Shown: in pieces, positions 8,356-16,181 of the stretch
Numbering within the stretch: position 1 is the stretch's first letter
How the letters are laid out: the number at the start of each line of letters is the position of its first letter
Origin: Streptomyces coacervatus
Lineage (GTDB): Bacteria; Actinomycetota; Actinomycetes; Streptomycetales; Streptomycetaceae
Direction of reading: 5' to 3'
DNA length: 64,000 nucleotides
Assembly (NCBI RefSeq): GCF_029223485.1
Contig: NZ_JARHTP010000002.1
Coordinates: forward strand, 372,001 to 436,000
Translations under genes and position numbers: made by a program
The notes under the pieces: model-generated
What the model saw: the letters and a program-made list of their open reading frames with translations, nothing else
The model's database searches: none
What the model was told of the DNA's origin: nothing

Positions 8356-9757
8356 GGTCGGTCCTCGCCGTCACATGTCCTGCGGCCACGGCATCGGCCA
8401 GCGCCTGGTGATCGCGCTCGTTCTGATCGGCGTAGTCGTCCGCGAACTCCGCCAGCGCCCGGTCGAAGGTGTCGCCGCGACCGAGATAGGCGCCGATGGC
8501 GATCGGATCGCCGGACCGGGCATGGGCGCGCGCCAGTGAGGCGCCGCACAGCCGGCCGAAGAGCGCCAGGGCCGCGGGATCCATGGTCTCGGGCCGGGCG
8601 ATGCCCTTCCAGTCCCGCAACTGCCGTACGTAGAAGTCGCGTTCGCGGCCGTCGATCCCGATGACGCGTTCCCAGCCGAGGAAGATGTCGCTGGCGGCCT
8701 GCATCAGCCGCTGCCCGGCCACCACCCGCTCGCCCTGGTTCTCGTACGCGCTCGCGCCGCTGTACGCAGCGAGGACCGAGTTGCCTGCCTCCTTGGCCTG
8801 CAGCAGCAGCGGATCCTCGTCGTCACGGCCCAGCAGCAGAATGATCCAGCAGCGGGTGCCGACACTGCCGACGCCCACCACCTTGCGCGCCATGTCGACC
8901 ACATGGAACCGGCCGAGGAGGTGCTGCCGCTCCGACGACAGGGTGGTCGCGTAGTCCGCGACCAGGGCGTACAGGGTCCGCTCCAGTTCGTCGCGTTCGG
9001 TTCCGGTCAGGAGCTCGTGGAGCGGAGTGATCAGCGGAGGGTCGGAGATGATCCGGGGCGCACCGTCGACCAACCGGGTCAGCTTCCCGAAGGCCTGCAG
9101 GCCGGTCCGCGAACGGGCCTTGGCCGATGCGGTGTCGACCCGCCGACGCTCGCTGCGGCTCAGCCGCTCGGAGAGGATCGCCTCGACCTGGGCGGCGTCG
9201 TCGCGGGCGTACCAGACGTCGAGGGTGTGCATCCCCGCGAGTTCCCGCATCCGCTCGCGGTAGGACCGGACGCTCTCGCGCACGATGGTGGCGGAGTCCT
9301 CCGCCGGGAACGAGTTGGCGCGGCCGGCGATCACCAGGCTGGCGGCGAGCCGTTTGACGTCCCACTCGAAGGGGCCCGGCAGGGTCTCGTCGAAGTCGTT
9401 GATGTCGAAGACCAGATGCCGCTCGGGGGAGGCGAGCAGCCGGAAGTTCAGCAGATGGGCGTCACCGCACAGTTGCACCGTGAGCCCGGTGTGCGGGAAC
9501 GCGCCCAGATCGGACGCCATGATCGCCGCTGCGCCACGGTAGAAGCGGAACGGCGATTCGAGCATCCGGCCGTACCGGATGGGGACCAGTTCCGGGACGC
9601 GGGCGGCGGACTGCCGCTCGATGATGTCGACGGGATCGGGCCGCTTGGCGTCCGGCTCGAAACCGGCGTGAGCGGAGCGCGGCAGGGTGGCCCGCGTTGC
9701 CTTGCCCAGCGCAGCACGCTCGGAAGCGGACGAAGGACTCTCGTTCATCGTGACCAT
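8345..9757 (-). CDS. DUF2252 family protein
   Basis: A 470-aa protein with a strong AGGAGG site before the ATG at 9757. PIRYGRMLESPFRFYRGAA, QLCGDAHLLNFRLLASPER and VFDINDFDETLPGPFEWDVK are the recognisable DUF2252 blocks. GDAHLxNF and DINDFDE resemble the catalytic and metal motifs of the aminoglycoside-phosphotransferase/protein-kinase-like fold. No substrate is known for the family. Predicted soluble. It is divergent from the lipid kinase gene, with a TCACCC-type palindrome between them, and convergent with the antiporter. DUF2252 genes often accompany universal-stress and nitroreductase genes in actinobacteria, as here. Confidence 0.88.
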   Translation of the reverse strand: MVTMNESPSSASERAALGKATRATLPRSAHAGFEPDAKRPDPVDIIERQSAARVPELVPIRYGRMLESPFRFYRGAAAIMASDLGAFPHTGLTVQLCGDAHLLNFRLLASPERHLVFDINDFDETLPGPFEWDVKRLAASLVIAGRANSFPAEDSATIVRESVRSYRERMRELAGMHTLDVWYARDDAAQVEAILSERLSRSERRRVDTASAKARSRTGLQAFGKLTRLVDGAPRIISDPPLITPLHELLTGTERDELERTLYALVADYATTLSSERQHLLGRFHVVDMARKVVGVGSVGTRCWIILLLGRDDEDPLLLQAKEAGNSVLAAYSGASAYENQGERVVAGQRLMQAASDIFLGWERVIGIDGRERDFYVRQLRDWKGIARPETMDPAALALFGRLCGASLARAHARSGDPIAIGAYLGRGDTFDRALAEFADDYADQNERDHQALADAVAAGHVTARTDLTA

Positions 9758-9805
9758 GACCGTCCCTCCTTTCTCGCATGGTCGCGGCTCGCTGCCCGCG
9801 TGGGA

Positions 9806-9822
9806 TCACCCCCGGCAGGTGA
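9806..9822. promoter_or_regulatory. Palindrome TCACCC-N5-AGGTGA in the divergent DUF2252/lipid-kinase spacer
   Basis: TCACCC CCGGC AGGTGA has the same spacing as the three other copies, with one mismatch in the right arm. It is 49 bases upstream of the DUF2252 start. Confidence 0.55.
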
Positions 9823-9856
9823 TGTGCAGCCGGGGCCCGGGCGCTGTGATGCCCCT

Positions 9857-11218
9857 GTGTGCAGTGCCGAGAGCCCGGCTCGGACGGCCGGTACGAGCGA
9901 TCGTCGCCCTGGGGCGGTTCAGAGGTGGACGGCTCGTCTGGCGTTGCTGGTGGCCACCGCCGCGATCGCGCTGCTGCTCGCGGCTGCCGGTGCCAAGAGC
10001 GTTGCCCTGCTGCTCGTCGGACTGGCCGGACTTGCCGTCACGGCGGCCGCCGTGTGGTGGGCGCTCACCCATCACGGCCTGCTCCGTGTGCTTGCCGCCG
10101 TCCTGGCCGCGGTGGTGCCGCTCGCGGTGCTGCTGTACTACGCCGCAGTGGACCTGCTGTGGGCGGCCCTGTCGGCCCTCGCTCTGTGGGCCGTGGCGAT
10201 GGTGACAGCACGAGCCGCCCTCAGCACGGACGTGCCTCCCGAGGTGCCACGAGACCACCGCACGCCACCGCCGGAATCGCCGTTCCTCATCATGAACCCC
10301 CGCTCGGGCGGCGGAAAGGTCGGCAGATTCCACCTCGCGGAGCGGGCCCGGGCACTCGGCGCCGAGGTTGCCGTGCTGGACCCCGCTCACCCGCAGGACG
10401 TCGCCGAGCTGGCCCGCCGGGCCGTGGCCGAGGGCGCGGACCTGTTGGGAGTCGCCGGCGGGGACGGCACCCAGGCGCTGGTCGCAGGGGTGGCCGCAGA
10501 GCACGACGTACCGTTCATGGTGATCTCGGCGGGCACCCGCAACCACTTCGCCATGGACCTCGGCCTGGACCGTAGCGACCCCTCGACGTGCCTGGACGCC
10601 CTCACTGACGGAGTCGAACTCCACATCGACCTCGGGTTCGTCTCCGACCGCGTCTTCGTCAACAACGCGTCCTTCGGTGTGTACGCACAGGTCGTGCAGA
10701 GCCCCGCCTACCGTGACGACAAGGCGCGCACGATCCTCCAGGAGCTCCCGGAGCTGCTGACCCATCAGTCGGGCCCGCGACTGACCGTCCGCGCCGCCCA
10801 TGTGCTCGTCGACGCGCCCCAGGCGGTGCTGGTCAGCAACAACCCCTACCAGGCGGGGGATGCCGTCGGCCTCGGCCGCCGCGCGCAGCTGGACTCCGGC
10901 GCCCTCGGCGTCCTCGGTGTCAACGTCGACAGCGCGGCCCAGGCGGTCGACCTGCTGCGCGGCCGGCACGCCCGCGGACTCACCGCGCTGACCGCGGACG
11001 AGGTGGTCGTCGACGCCGACGCCCCCGAAATCCCGGTCGGCGTGGACGGCGAGGCCCTCATGCTGCGCACCCCCGTCACCTGCCGCATCGCACCGGGCTC
11101 ACTGCGCGTACGCGTACCCCGCGGCCGACCGGGAGTGCCCCGGGCGAAACCGCCGAGGGACTGGCGGGCCCTGCGCCGACTGGCCTTCGCGCGCCGTACC
11201 GGGGCCGGGGCGGGCTGA
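9857..11218 (+). CDS. Diacylglycerol/lipid kinase family protein with membrane domain
   Basis: About 453 aa from a GTG at 9857; the start is uncertain because no clear ribosome site is visible and a GTG at 9950 is an alternative. Residues about 30-120 form three or four membrane helices (ALLVATAAIALLLAAAGAK, LLRVLAAVLAAVVPLAVLLY). The DAGKc catalytic domain follows, with MNPRSGGGKVGRF as nucleotide loop, the hallmark GGDGT, and the motif SAGTRNHFAMDLGLDR. It would phosphorylate a lipid with ATP at the membrane; the true lipid is unknown. It is divergent from DUF2252 and convergent with the Acg-like nitroreductase gene, 27 bases away. Confidence 0.85.
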   Translation: MCSAESPARTAGTSDRRPGAVQRWTARLALLVATAAIALLLAAAGAKSVALLLVGLAGLAVTAAAVWWALTHHGLLRVLAAVLAAVVPLAVLLYYAAVDLLWAALSALALWAVAMVTARAALSTDVPPEVPRDHRTPPPESPFLIMNPRSGGGKVGRFHLAERARALGAEVAVLDPAHPQDVAELARRAVAEGADLLGVAGGDGTQALVAGVAAEHDVPFMVISAGTRNHFAMDLGLDRSDPSTCLDALTDGVELHIDLGFVSDRVFVNNASFGVYAQVVQSPAYRDDKARTILQELPELLTHQSGPRLTVRAAHVLVDAPQAVLVSNNPYQAGDAVGLGRRAQLDSGALGVLGVNVDSAAQAVDLLRGRHARGLTALTADEVVVDADAPEIPVGVDGEALMLRTPVTCRIAPGSLRVRVPRGRPGVPRAKPPRDWRALRRLAFARRTGAGAG

Positions 11219-11238
11219 CCGCGGCCGCTCGCCTGCGG

Positions 11239-11255
11239 GAACCGGCTATCGGTTC
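11239..11255. terminator. Short hairpin between convergent genes
   Basis: GAACCG, loop GCTAT, CGGTTC. The loop contains the nitroreductase stop codon. It could terminate transcription from both sides. The stem is short and no U-tract follows. Confidence 0.35.
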
Positions 11256-12247
11256 GGCACCTGCGCGTCCAGCACCGCATGCGGGGCACGACGCGGGGTG
11301 GCGGGGCCCTCCGGGCCGTAGCCGAGCCGGATCAGCATCTGTGCATGACCGGTGTGGTGGGGGTCAGGGCTGAGGAAGCTGCGCAGGTCGGGCCATTCCA
11401 TCGGCTGGTGCAGCAGGGACGCACGCAGTCCCAGGGCGGTGGCAACCAGCAGGACGTGTTCGAGTGCCTCTCCTGCGCGCAGCCAGTCAGTGCGCCGGTC
11501 GTGCTCGGTCCTGAGCAGGGCGATGGCCGGGGCGGTCTCGAAGTCCTGGGCGGGCAGCCGCGCGGGGTGGCGTGCGGCGGTGAAGTCCCGCATGGGGATG
11601 CGTTCGCGGGCGTCCTGTGGGCCGAGTGCCGTCTGCGGGACGCCGGCGTCGAACGGGCTGCCCGCGTCCCGGTGCACCCAGCGGCGGCTCTCCGTGCCGC
11701 GGTCGGCGTCGGTGCGGTTGCGCTGCTCGGCCTCCGCGGTCACCCGCAGCAGACGTACCGTCTCGGCGGCCTCGGGGAAGGTCAGTGTGGCGCCTTCCGC
11801 GTGGGCGGCCTCGGCGAGTTCAGTGCGTGCCTGCGGCGGCAGGGGCCTGGCGGAGAACGGGAAGCGGCTGCTGTGCCTGCGCCAGATCGCCGGGTAGAGG
11901 TCGCCGCGGTGTTCGGTGCCGTGCCGGCCGCTCGATCCGGTGGGCCGGACGACGGCGAGCAGGCCGGGGTCGTCCGGGCGGGGCAGCAGCCGCACGACGG
12001 GCGACCAGCCGAAGTGGGACACCGCGACGCGGAGGTTGAAGACGGACGCACCCACCGAGAGATGCAGTGCGCGGCCGGCCGGATCGGCATGACGCAGGCT
12101 GCGCTCCGGGTCGGCGCGCACCTCGAAGGCGACGGTGTCGGGGTCCAGCTTGAAGCGCCAGGGCTGCGTGTTGAAGAACGACGGCGCGGCCACGGCGGCC
12201 GCCACACAGGCTTCCAGGGTCTCGGCGTCGAGAGGCACGGATGACAT
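11246..12247 (-). CDS. Acg-type nitroreductase family protein
   Basis: A 333-aa protein. The ATG at 12247 follows GGAGGAGGGCGCC. AAVAAPSFFNTQPWRF is the N-terminal nitroreductase motif (family form 'APSxxNxQPW'), and LVATALGLRASLLHQPMEWP and a terminal MLIRLGYG complete the fold. The length and divergent two-lobed layout match Acg (Rv2032)-type proteins rather than the 200-aa single-domain reductases. Mycobacterial Acg is a DosR-regulated dormancy protein that binds FMN poorly and may store or sequester it. A palindrome resembling a DosR box lies 77 bases upstream (12324-12340). Assignment as Acg-like is good; the physiological role is inferred. Confidence 0.87.
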   Translation of the reverse strand: MSSVPLDAETLEACVAAAVAAPSFFNTQPWRFKLDPDTVAFEVRADPERSLRHADPAGRALHLSVGASVFNLRVAVSHFGWSPVVRLLPRPDDPGLLAVVRPTGSSGRHGTEHRGDLYPAIWRRHSSRFPFSARPLPPQARTELAEAAHAEGATLTFPEAAETVRLLRVTAEAEQRNRTDADRGTESRRWVHRDAGSPFDAGVPQTALGPQDARERIPMRDFTAARHPARLPAQDFETAPAIALLRTEHDRRTDWLRAGEALEHVLLVATALGLRASLLHQPMEWPDLRSFLSPDPHHTGHAQMLIRLGYGPEGPATPRRAPHAVLDAQVPNR

Positions 12248-12323
12248 GGCGCCCTCCTCCCGCACGGGTTCGGAACCGGTAGGGATGTCCTTTCGAGGGT
12301 GGGCGCCCGGCGGCGTCCGGGTG

Positions 12324-12340
12324 AGGGGCCGATGGTCCCT
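12324..12340. promoter_or_regulatory. DosR/DevR-box-like palindrome upstream of the Acg-like gene
   Basis: AGGGGCC GAT GGTCCCT: 7-base arms with one mismatch around three bases. On the minus strand it reads GGGACC ATC GGCCCC, the same pattern as at 1846-1859. It lies 77 bases upstream of the nitroreductase start. Confidence 0.45.
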
Positions 12341-12569
12341 GGCAGGTGGCCGGTCAGGCCACCGATGACGACGGTGGCGAGGGCGGAGCGCACAGGCCCA
12401 CGGGCAGACGGCTGCAGCGTCCCGGCGGGCGGCTGCGGCAGGGCTGAACGGCCCATCCGTGTCGCGGACTTGGTCCCGGTCGGCCCCATGGCTCCCTCTG
12501 CCCGGCCCATGCCATGACGCACCCCGGGCTGTCACCTTGCTCGAAGTGACGACCAGGAGGTGCGGACCG

Positions 12570-13139
12570 ATGCGGACCGGCAGGCGAACGAAGAGGTGGC
12601 TGTGGCGGTGGCGGGCCAACCCGCTGCGCAGGCGCGACGACGTCATCGAGGCGTGGCTCGTGCTGGCCCTCTGGGCACTCTTCACGGTGGGCGGAACGCT
12701 CGCCGGCGTGCTGACGGCCCGGACCGCCGACGACGTCTTCATGCAGCAGCGCGCCGAGCGCATCCCGGTGACGGCCGTACTCCTCACGAGCACCCCACGC
12801 GCGGAGGCGAAGAGCTACCGGGCGTTTGCCCAGGTCCGCTGGACCGGAGCGGACGGATCCGCCCATACCGGCAAGACCCTGGTGGACGGCGGGCTCAGGG
12901 CCGGATCCACTACGGAGCTCTGGACGGACACCCGGGGGAATCTCACCACCCGACCGCCGAGCCCTACCGATGCGGCAGCCGAAGCGGTCCTCCTGGGAGC
13001 CGCCTCGGCGCTCGCCGTCACCGGCATCGCGTTCGGGGCCACGGGCGCCGCACGCTGGTGGCTCGACCGGCGGCGCATCGACGGGTGGGGCAGGGAATGG
13101 GACCTGGTCGGCCCGCGGTGGGGGCACAAGACGGGCTGA
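12570..13139 (+). CDS. Rv1733c-like membrane protein
   Basis: A 189-aa protein whose ATG follows AGGAGG nine bases upstream. It has an Arg-rich N-terminus ending NPLRRRDDVIEAWLVL, then a membrane helix, a roughly 110-residue extracytoplasmic domain (AQVRWTGADGSAHTGKTLVD, TELWTDTRGN) and a second helix before RWWLDRRRIDGWGREWD. This two-helix layout with N-P-L-R-R-R-x-D-V-x-E-A-W is the Rv1733c family, whose mycobacterial founder is a DosR-regulated membrane antigen of unknown function. A paralogue lies at 40043-40627. A weak inverted repeat TCACCT-N6-AAGTGA sits about 20 bases upstream, possibly a degenerate form of the region's palindrome. Confidence 0.75.
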   Translation: MRTGRRTKRWLWRWRANPLRRRDDVIEAWLVLALWALFTVGGTLAGVLTARTADDVFMQQRAERIPVTAVLLTSTPRAEAKSYRAFAQVRWTGADGSAHTGKTLVDGGLRAGSTTELWTDTRGNLTTRPPSPTDAAAEAVLLGAASALAVTGIAFGATGAARWWLDRRRIDGWGREWDLVGPRWGHKTG

Positions 13140-13218
13140 CGGCCCCGCGACGCCGAGCCGATCTGCCGGACGGGCCCGAGCGGCCCCGGCTGGAGCACGC
13201 CGGGATCCGCCGCACAAC

Positions 13219-13247
13219 GTGACCTGCGCCGCCCCAGCACGGATACT
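13219..13247 (+). promoter_or_regulatory. Probable sigma-70-type promoter for the dhaKLM operon
   Basis: GTGACC (13219-13224) and GATACT (13242-13247) are separated by exactly 17 bases. Transcription should start about seven bases downstream, at the GTG at 13255. Confidence 0.45.
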
Positions 13248-13254
13248 GCGGACA

Positions 13255-13368
13255 GTGGCTGCCGATCTGTTCGCCGAGTGGAACCGACGACCTGCCGATG
13301 ACGGCGGCGAGCGACCGGCGCCGGTATGGGATCAGGACCTCACGCGTCTGACCAGGAGGAACCCATGA
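13255..13368 (+). CDS. Putative 37-aa leaderless leader peptide coupled to dhaK
   Basis: A short open frame from GTG 13255, reading VAADLFAEWNRRP and then GERPAPVWDQDLTRLTRR. Its start lies seven bases after a -10-like GATACT, the geometry of a leaderless mRNA. Its TGA overlaps the dhaK ATG (ATGA), so translation could be coupled. I recognise no family. It could equally be the tail of a decayed gene or chance coding in high-GC DNA. The overlap and promoter spacing are seen directly; the leader-peptide role is inference. Confidence 0.35.
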   Translation: MAADLFAEWNRRPADDGGERPAPVWDQDLTRLTRRNP

Positions 13369-14357
13369 AGATGTTGATCAATGTCGCGGAGAGCGTGGTC
13401 GCGGACGCCCTGCGGGGCATGGCGGCCGCCCATCCCGAGCTGACCGTCGACGTGGAGAACCGGGTGATCGTACGGCGGGATGCCCCGGTGGCCGGAAAGG
13501 TCGCCCTGATCTCCGGGGGCGGCTCGGGGCACGAGCCGCTGCACGGCGGATTCGTGGGCCCCGGCATGCTGTCGGCGGCCTGCCCGGGCGAGGTGTTCAC
13601 CTCGCCGGTGCCCGATCAGATGGCGCGCGCCGCGGCGGCCGTGGACAGCGGGGCGGGCGTGCTGTTCATCGTGAAGAACTACACGGGTGACGTGCTCAAC
13701 TTCGACATGGCGGCCGAGCTCGCCGAGGACGAGGGCATCCAGGTCGCCAAGGTGCTGGTCAACGATGACGTCGCGGTCACCGACAGCCTCTACACGGCCG
13801 GGCGCCGCGGCGTCGGCGGCACCCTGTTCGTGGAGAAGATCGCGGGCGCGGCGGCGGACGAGGGGCAGCCGCTGGAGCAGGTGGAGGCGATCGGCCGACA
13901 GGTCAACGAGAACTCCCGCAGCTTCGGCGTCGCCCTGAGCGCCTGCACCACGCCGGCCAAGGGCAGCCCCACCTTCGATCTGCCGCCCGGCGAGCTGGAG
14001 CTGGGCATCGGCATCCACGGCGAGCCCGGCCGGGAGCGGCGGGCGATGATGACCTCGGGCGAGATCGCGGAGTTCGCGGTGAACGCGATCCTGGAGGACC
14101 TGCCGCCGCGCAACCCGGTGCTCGTCCTGGTCAACGGCATGGGCGCGACGCCGCTGCTGGAGCTGTACGGGTTCAACGCCGAGGTGCAGCGGGTGCTCAC
14201 CCAGCGCGGTGTCGCCGTCGCCCGGACGCTGGTGGGCAACTACGTCACCTCGCTCGACATGGCCGGCGCCTCGGTCACCCTGTGCCAGATCGACGAGGAG
14301 CTGCTGCGGCTGTGGGACGCACCGGTGAGGACGCCGGGGCTGCGCTGGGGCGTGTAG
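13365..14357 (+). CDS. dhaK: Dihydroxyacetone kinase subunit DhaK (PTS-dependent type)
   Basis: A 330-aa protein, the usual DhaK length. The ATG at 13365 follows AGGAGG. GGGSGHEPLHGGFVG is the substrate-site loop, and GIGIHGEPG places a His at residue 218, the position of the E. coli His that forms a covalent hemiaminal with dihydroxyacetone. With DhaL and DhaM it phosphorylates dihydroxyacetone to dihydroxyacetone phosphate, using phosphoenolpyruvate through the PTS. dhaL follows after 46 bases and dhaM overlaps dhaL, so the three form one operon. The start overlaps the stop of a 37-codon frame. Confidence 0.95.
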   Translation: MKMLINVAESVVADALRGMAAAHPELTVDVENRVIVRRDAPVAGKVALISGGGSGHEPLHGGFVGPGMLSAACPGEVFTSPVPDQMARAAAAVDSGAGVLFIVKNYTGDVLNFDMAAELAEDEGIQVAKVLVNDDVAVTDSLYTAGRRGVGGTLFVEKIAGAAADEGQPLEQVEAIGRQVNENSRSFGVALSACTTPAKGSPTFDLPPGELELGIGIHGEPGRERRAMMTSGEIAEFAVNAILEDLPPRNPVLVLVNGMGATPLLELYGFNAEVQRVLTQRGVAVARTLVGNYVTSLDMAGASVTLCQIDEELLRLWDAPVRTPGLRWGV

Positions 14358-14403
14358 ACCGGCGGGCCGAGGTGTCAACGTACCTACCACGCAAGGAGAT
14401 CCA

Positions 14404-15006
14404 GTGCTCGACGCCGACTTCTTCCGCCGTTGGATGACCGCGACCGCCGCGTCCGTGGACCGCGAGGCGGAACGGCTCACCGCCCTCGACTCGCCCATCG
14501 GGGACGCCGACCACGGCAGCAATCTGCAGCGCGGGTTCAGGGCCGTGGCCGCGACGCTGGAGAAGGAGGCGCCGGACACGCCCGGTGCGGTCCTGACGCT
14601 GGCCGGGCGGCAGCTGATCTCGACCGTCGGCGGCGCGTCGGGGCCCTTGTACGGCACGCTGCTGCGCCGTACGGGCAAGGCGCTCGGGGACGCCGGTGCG
14701 GTCAGCGAGGCGGAGTTCGCCCAGGCGCTGCGGGCCGGGGTGGACGCGGTCATGACGCTCGGCGGCGCCGCGCCGGGCGACAAGACCATGATCGACGCGC
14801 TGGTGCCGGCGGTGGACGCGCTCGACGAGGGCGGTTTCACCGCGGCCCGCACGGCCGCCGAGGAGGGCGCCCTCGCGACGACGCCCTTGCAGGCCCGCAA
14901 GGGCCGGGCCAGCTATCTCGGGGAGCGCAGCATCGGCCACCAGGATCCCGGCGCCACCTCGTCGGCACTGCTCGTCGCCGCCCTCGCGGAGGCCGACGGT
15001 GAGTGA
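14404..15006 (+). CDS. dhaL: Dihydroxyacetone kinase subunit DhaL
   Basis: A 200-aa ADP-binding subunit. The GTG at 14404 follows AAGGAG. LDSPIGDADHGSN supplies the three aspartates (D29, D34, D36) that coordinate Mg-ADP in the family, and GGASGPLYGTLL is the conserved phosphate-binding turn. ADP stays bound, is rephosphorylated by DhaM, and passes its phosphate to dihydroxyacetone in DhaK. The last eight bases overlap dhaM, implying translational coupling. Confidence 0.94.
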   Translation: MLDADFFRRWMTATAASVDREAERLTALDSPIGDADHGSNLQRGFRAVAATLEKEAPDTPGAVLTLAGRQLISTVGGASGPLYGTLLRRTGKALGDAGAVSEAEFAQALRAGVDAVMTLGGAAPGDKTMIDALVPAVDALDEGGFTAARTAAEEGALATTPLQARKGRASYLGERSIGHQDPGATSSALLVAALAEADGE

Positions 15007-15409
15007 CGGGAAGCAGGTCGGGATCGTGCTGGTGTCGCACAGCGCCGAAGTGGCCGCCTCCGTGGCCGAGTTGGCCAAGGGGCTGGCGGGCGGCGAGGTT
15101 TCGGTGCCGGTCGCCGCGGCGGGCGGCACCGAGGGCGGCGGGCTCGGCACCAGCTCGGAGCTGATCGCCGCTGCGGCCGCGGCGGTGGACCGGGGCGCCG
15201 GGGTCGCCGTGCTCACCGATCTCGGCAGTGCCGTGCTCACGGTGAAGGCGCTGCTGGCCGAGGGCGACGAACTCCCCGACAACACACGGCTGGTGGACGC
15301 CCCCTTCGTGGAGGGGGCGGTGGCCGCGGTGGTCACGGCGGCGACGGGCGCCGACCTCGCAGCGGTGGAGGCGGCGGCCGCGGAGGCGTACACCTACCGG
15401 AAGGTCTGA
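14999..15409 (+). CDS. dhaM: PTS-dependent dihydroxyacetone kinase phosphotransferase subunit DhaM
   Basis: A 136-aa EIIA(mannose)-like domain. The GTG at 14999 overlaps the end of dhaL. VGIVLVSHS carries the phosphorylatable His14, and GGTEGGGLGTS with LTDLGSAVLT are the family loops. The protein is only the EIIA module; the HPr and EI-like extensions of E. coli DhaM are absent, so phosphate must come from a general HPr encoded elsewhere. It is the last gene of the operon and is convergent with the TetR gene, 14 bases downstream. Confidence 0.92.
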   Translation: MSDGKQVGIVLVSHSAEVAASVAELAKGLAGGEVSVPVAAAGGTEGGGLGTSSELIAAAAAAVDRGAGVAVLTDLGSAVLTVKALLAEGDELPDNTRLVDAPFVEGAVAAVVTAATGADLAAVEAAAAEAYTYRKV

Positions 15410-15423
15410 CACCCCGACACCTC

Positions 15424-16062
15424 CTACCCGAGTCCCTCCGCGGCGACGGTGAGGGCCGAGCGCATGGTTGCCGTCAGCTCGGCCTCCGCCGCCGCGCGGT
15501 CGGGCTCGGCGCCGTGGGTGCGCCAGGCGTAGTGCTCGACGGCCGCGCGCAGGGCCGCATTGAACATCGCCGCCTGGATCGCGGGCCGCAGATCGTCCGG
15601 CGGCAGCCCGGAGCGCTCGGCGAGGGCGCGGGCGAACGCCGGTTCCGCCTCGTCGTAGGTCTGGAGCCAGATGGCGCGCAGGCCCGGCTCGGTGCGGGTC
15701 AGCCGGACCAGCGCGCCGACGGTTGCCCGGTCGGGGCCGGCGACGACGCCCAGGTCCGCGGTCAGCTCCGGCGCGAAGATGTCCTGGAGGGGCTGTCCGG
15801 GCGTCCATTGCCGCAGCCGGGCGGCGATCATGTCGATGCCAGCCGTGAACAGGGGCCGCACGCAGGCCTCCTTGCTCGGGAAGTAGCGCCACACGGTGCG
15901 CGCCGAGACGCCGACCGCCTGCCCGATCTGCTCGCCGGTGGTCGCCGTGACGCCCTGGGTGACGAACAGGTCCACCGCGGCCCGGGCGATCTCGTGCCGG
16001 ATCTCGGCCTTGCGCTCGTCGGTCAGGGGCGGTCGTCCAGTGCGTCCGCGGGCGGCGGCCAT
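15424..16062 (-). CDS. TetR-family transcriptional regulator
   Basis: A 212-aa regulator. The ATG at 16062 follows CCGGAGGA. Residues about 20-66 are the TetR DNA-binding domain (IARAAVDLFVTQGVTATTGE, then AVGVSARTVWRYFPSKEACV). The rest is a helical ligand domain without recognisable specificity. It is divergent from an SDR gene, and a near-perfect 27-bp inverted repeat lies between them, so it probably represses that SDR and itself. Confidence 0.9.
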   Translation of the reverse strand: MAAARGRTGRPPLTDERKAEIRHEIARAAVDLFVTQGVTATTGEQIGQAVGVSARTVWRYFPSKEACVRPLFTAGIDMIAARLRQWTPGQPLQDIFAPELTADLGVVAGPDRATVGALVRLTRTEPGLRAIWLQTYDEAEPAFARALAERSGLPPDDLRPAIQAAMFNAALRAAVEHYAWRTHGAEPDRAAAEAELTATMRSALTVAAEGLG

Positions 16063-16110
16063 GCAGTCCTCCGGATTCCGGTGATCACTCTCCCGGAATT
16101 CTCCCCCACA

Positions 16111-16137
16111 ACTTTATGTCACTCAAAGACATTAAGT
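16111..16137. promoter_or_regulatory. TetR operator candidate between TetR and SDR genes
   Basis: ACTTTATGTC, spacer ACTCAAA, GACATTAAGT: 10-base arms with one mismatch. It is A+T-rich against its surroundings, 49 bases upstream of the TetR start and 45 upstream of the SDR start. Confidence 0.65.
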
Positions 16138-16181
16138 CGTATGGTGGTGCCCACCAGGAACCACGGGAACAGGAGCACCAC

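Noticed and set aside
12482..12496. GGCCCCATGGCTCCC as a third DosR-like box
   Set aside because: The spacing and arms do not fit GGGACC-N3-GGCCC.
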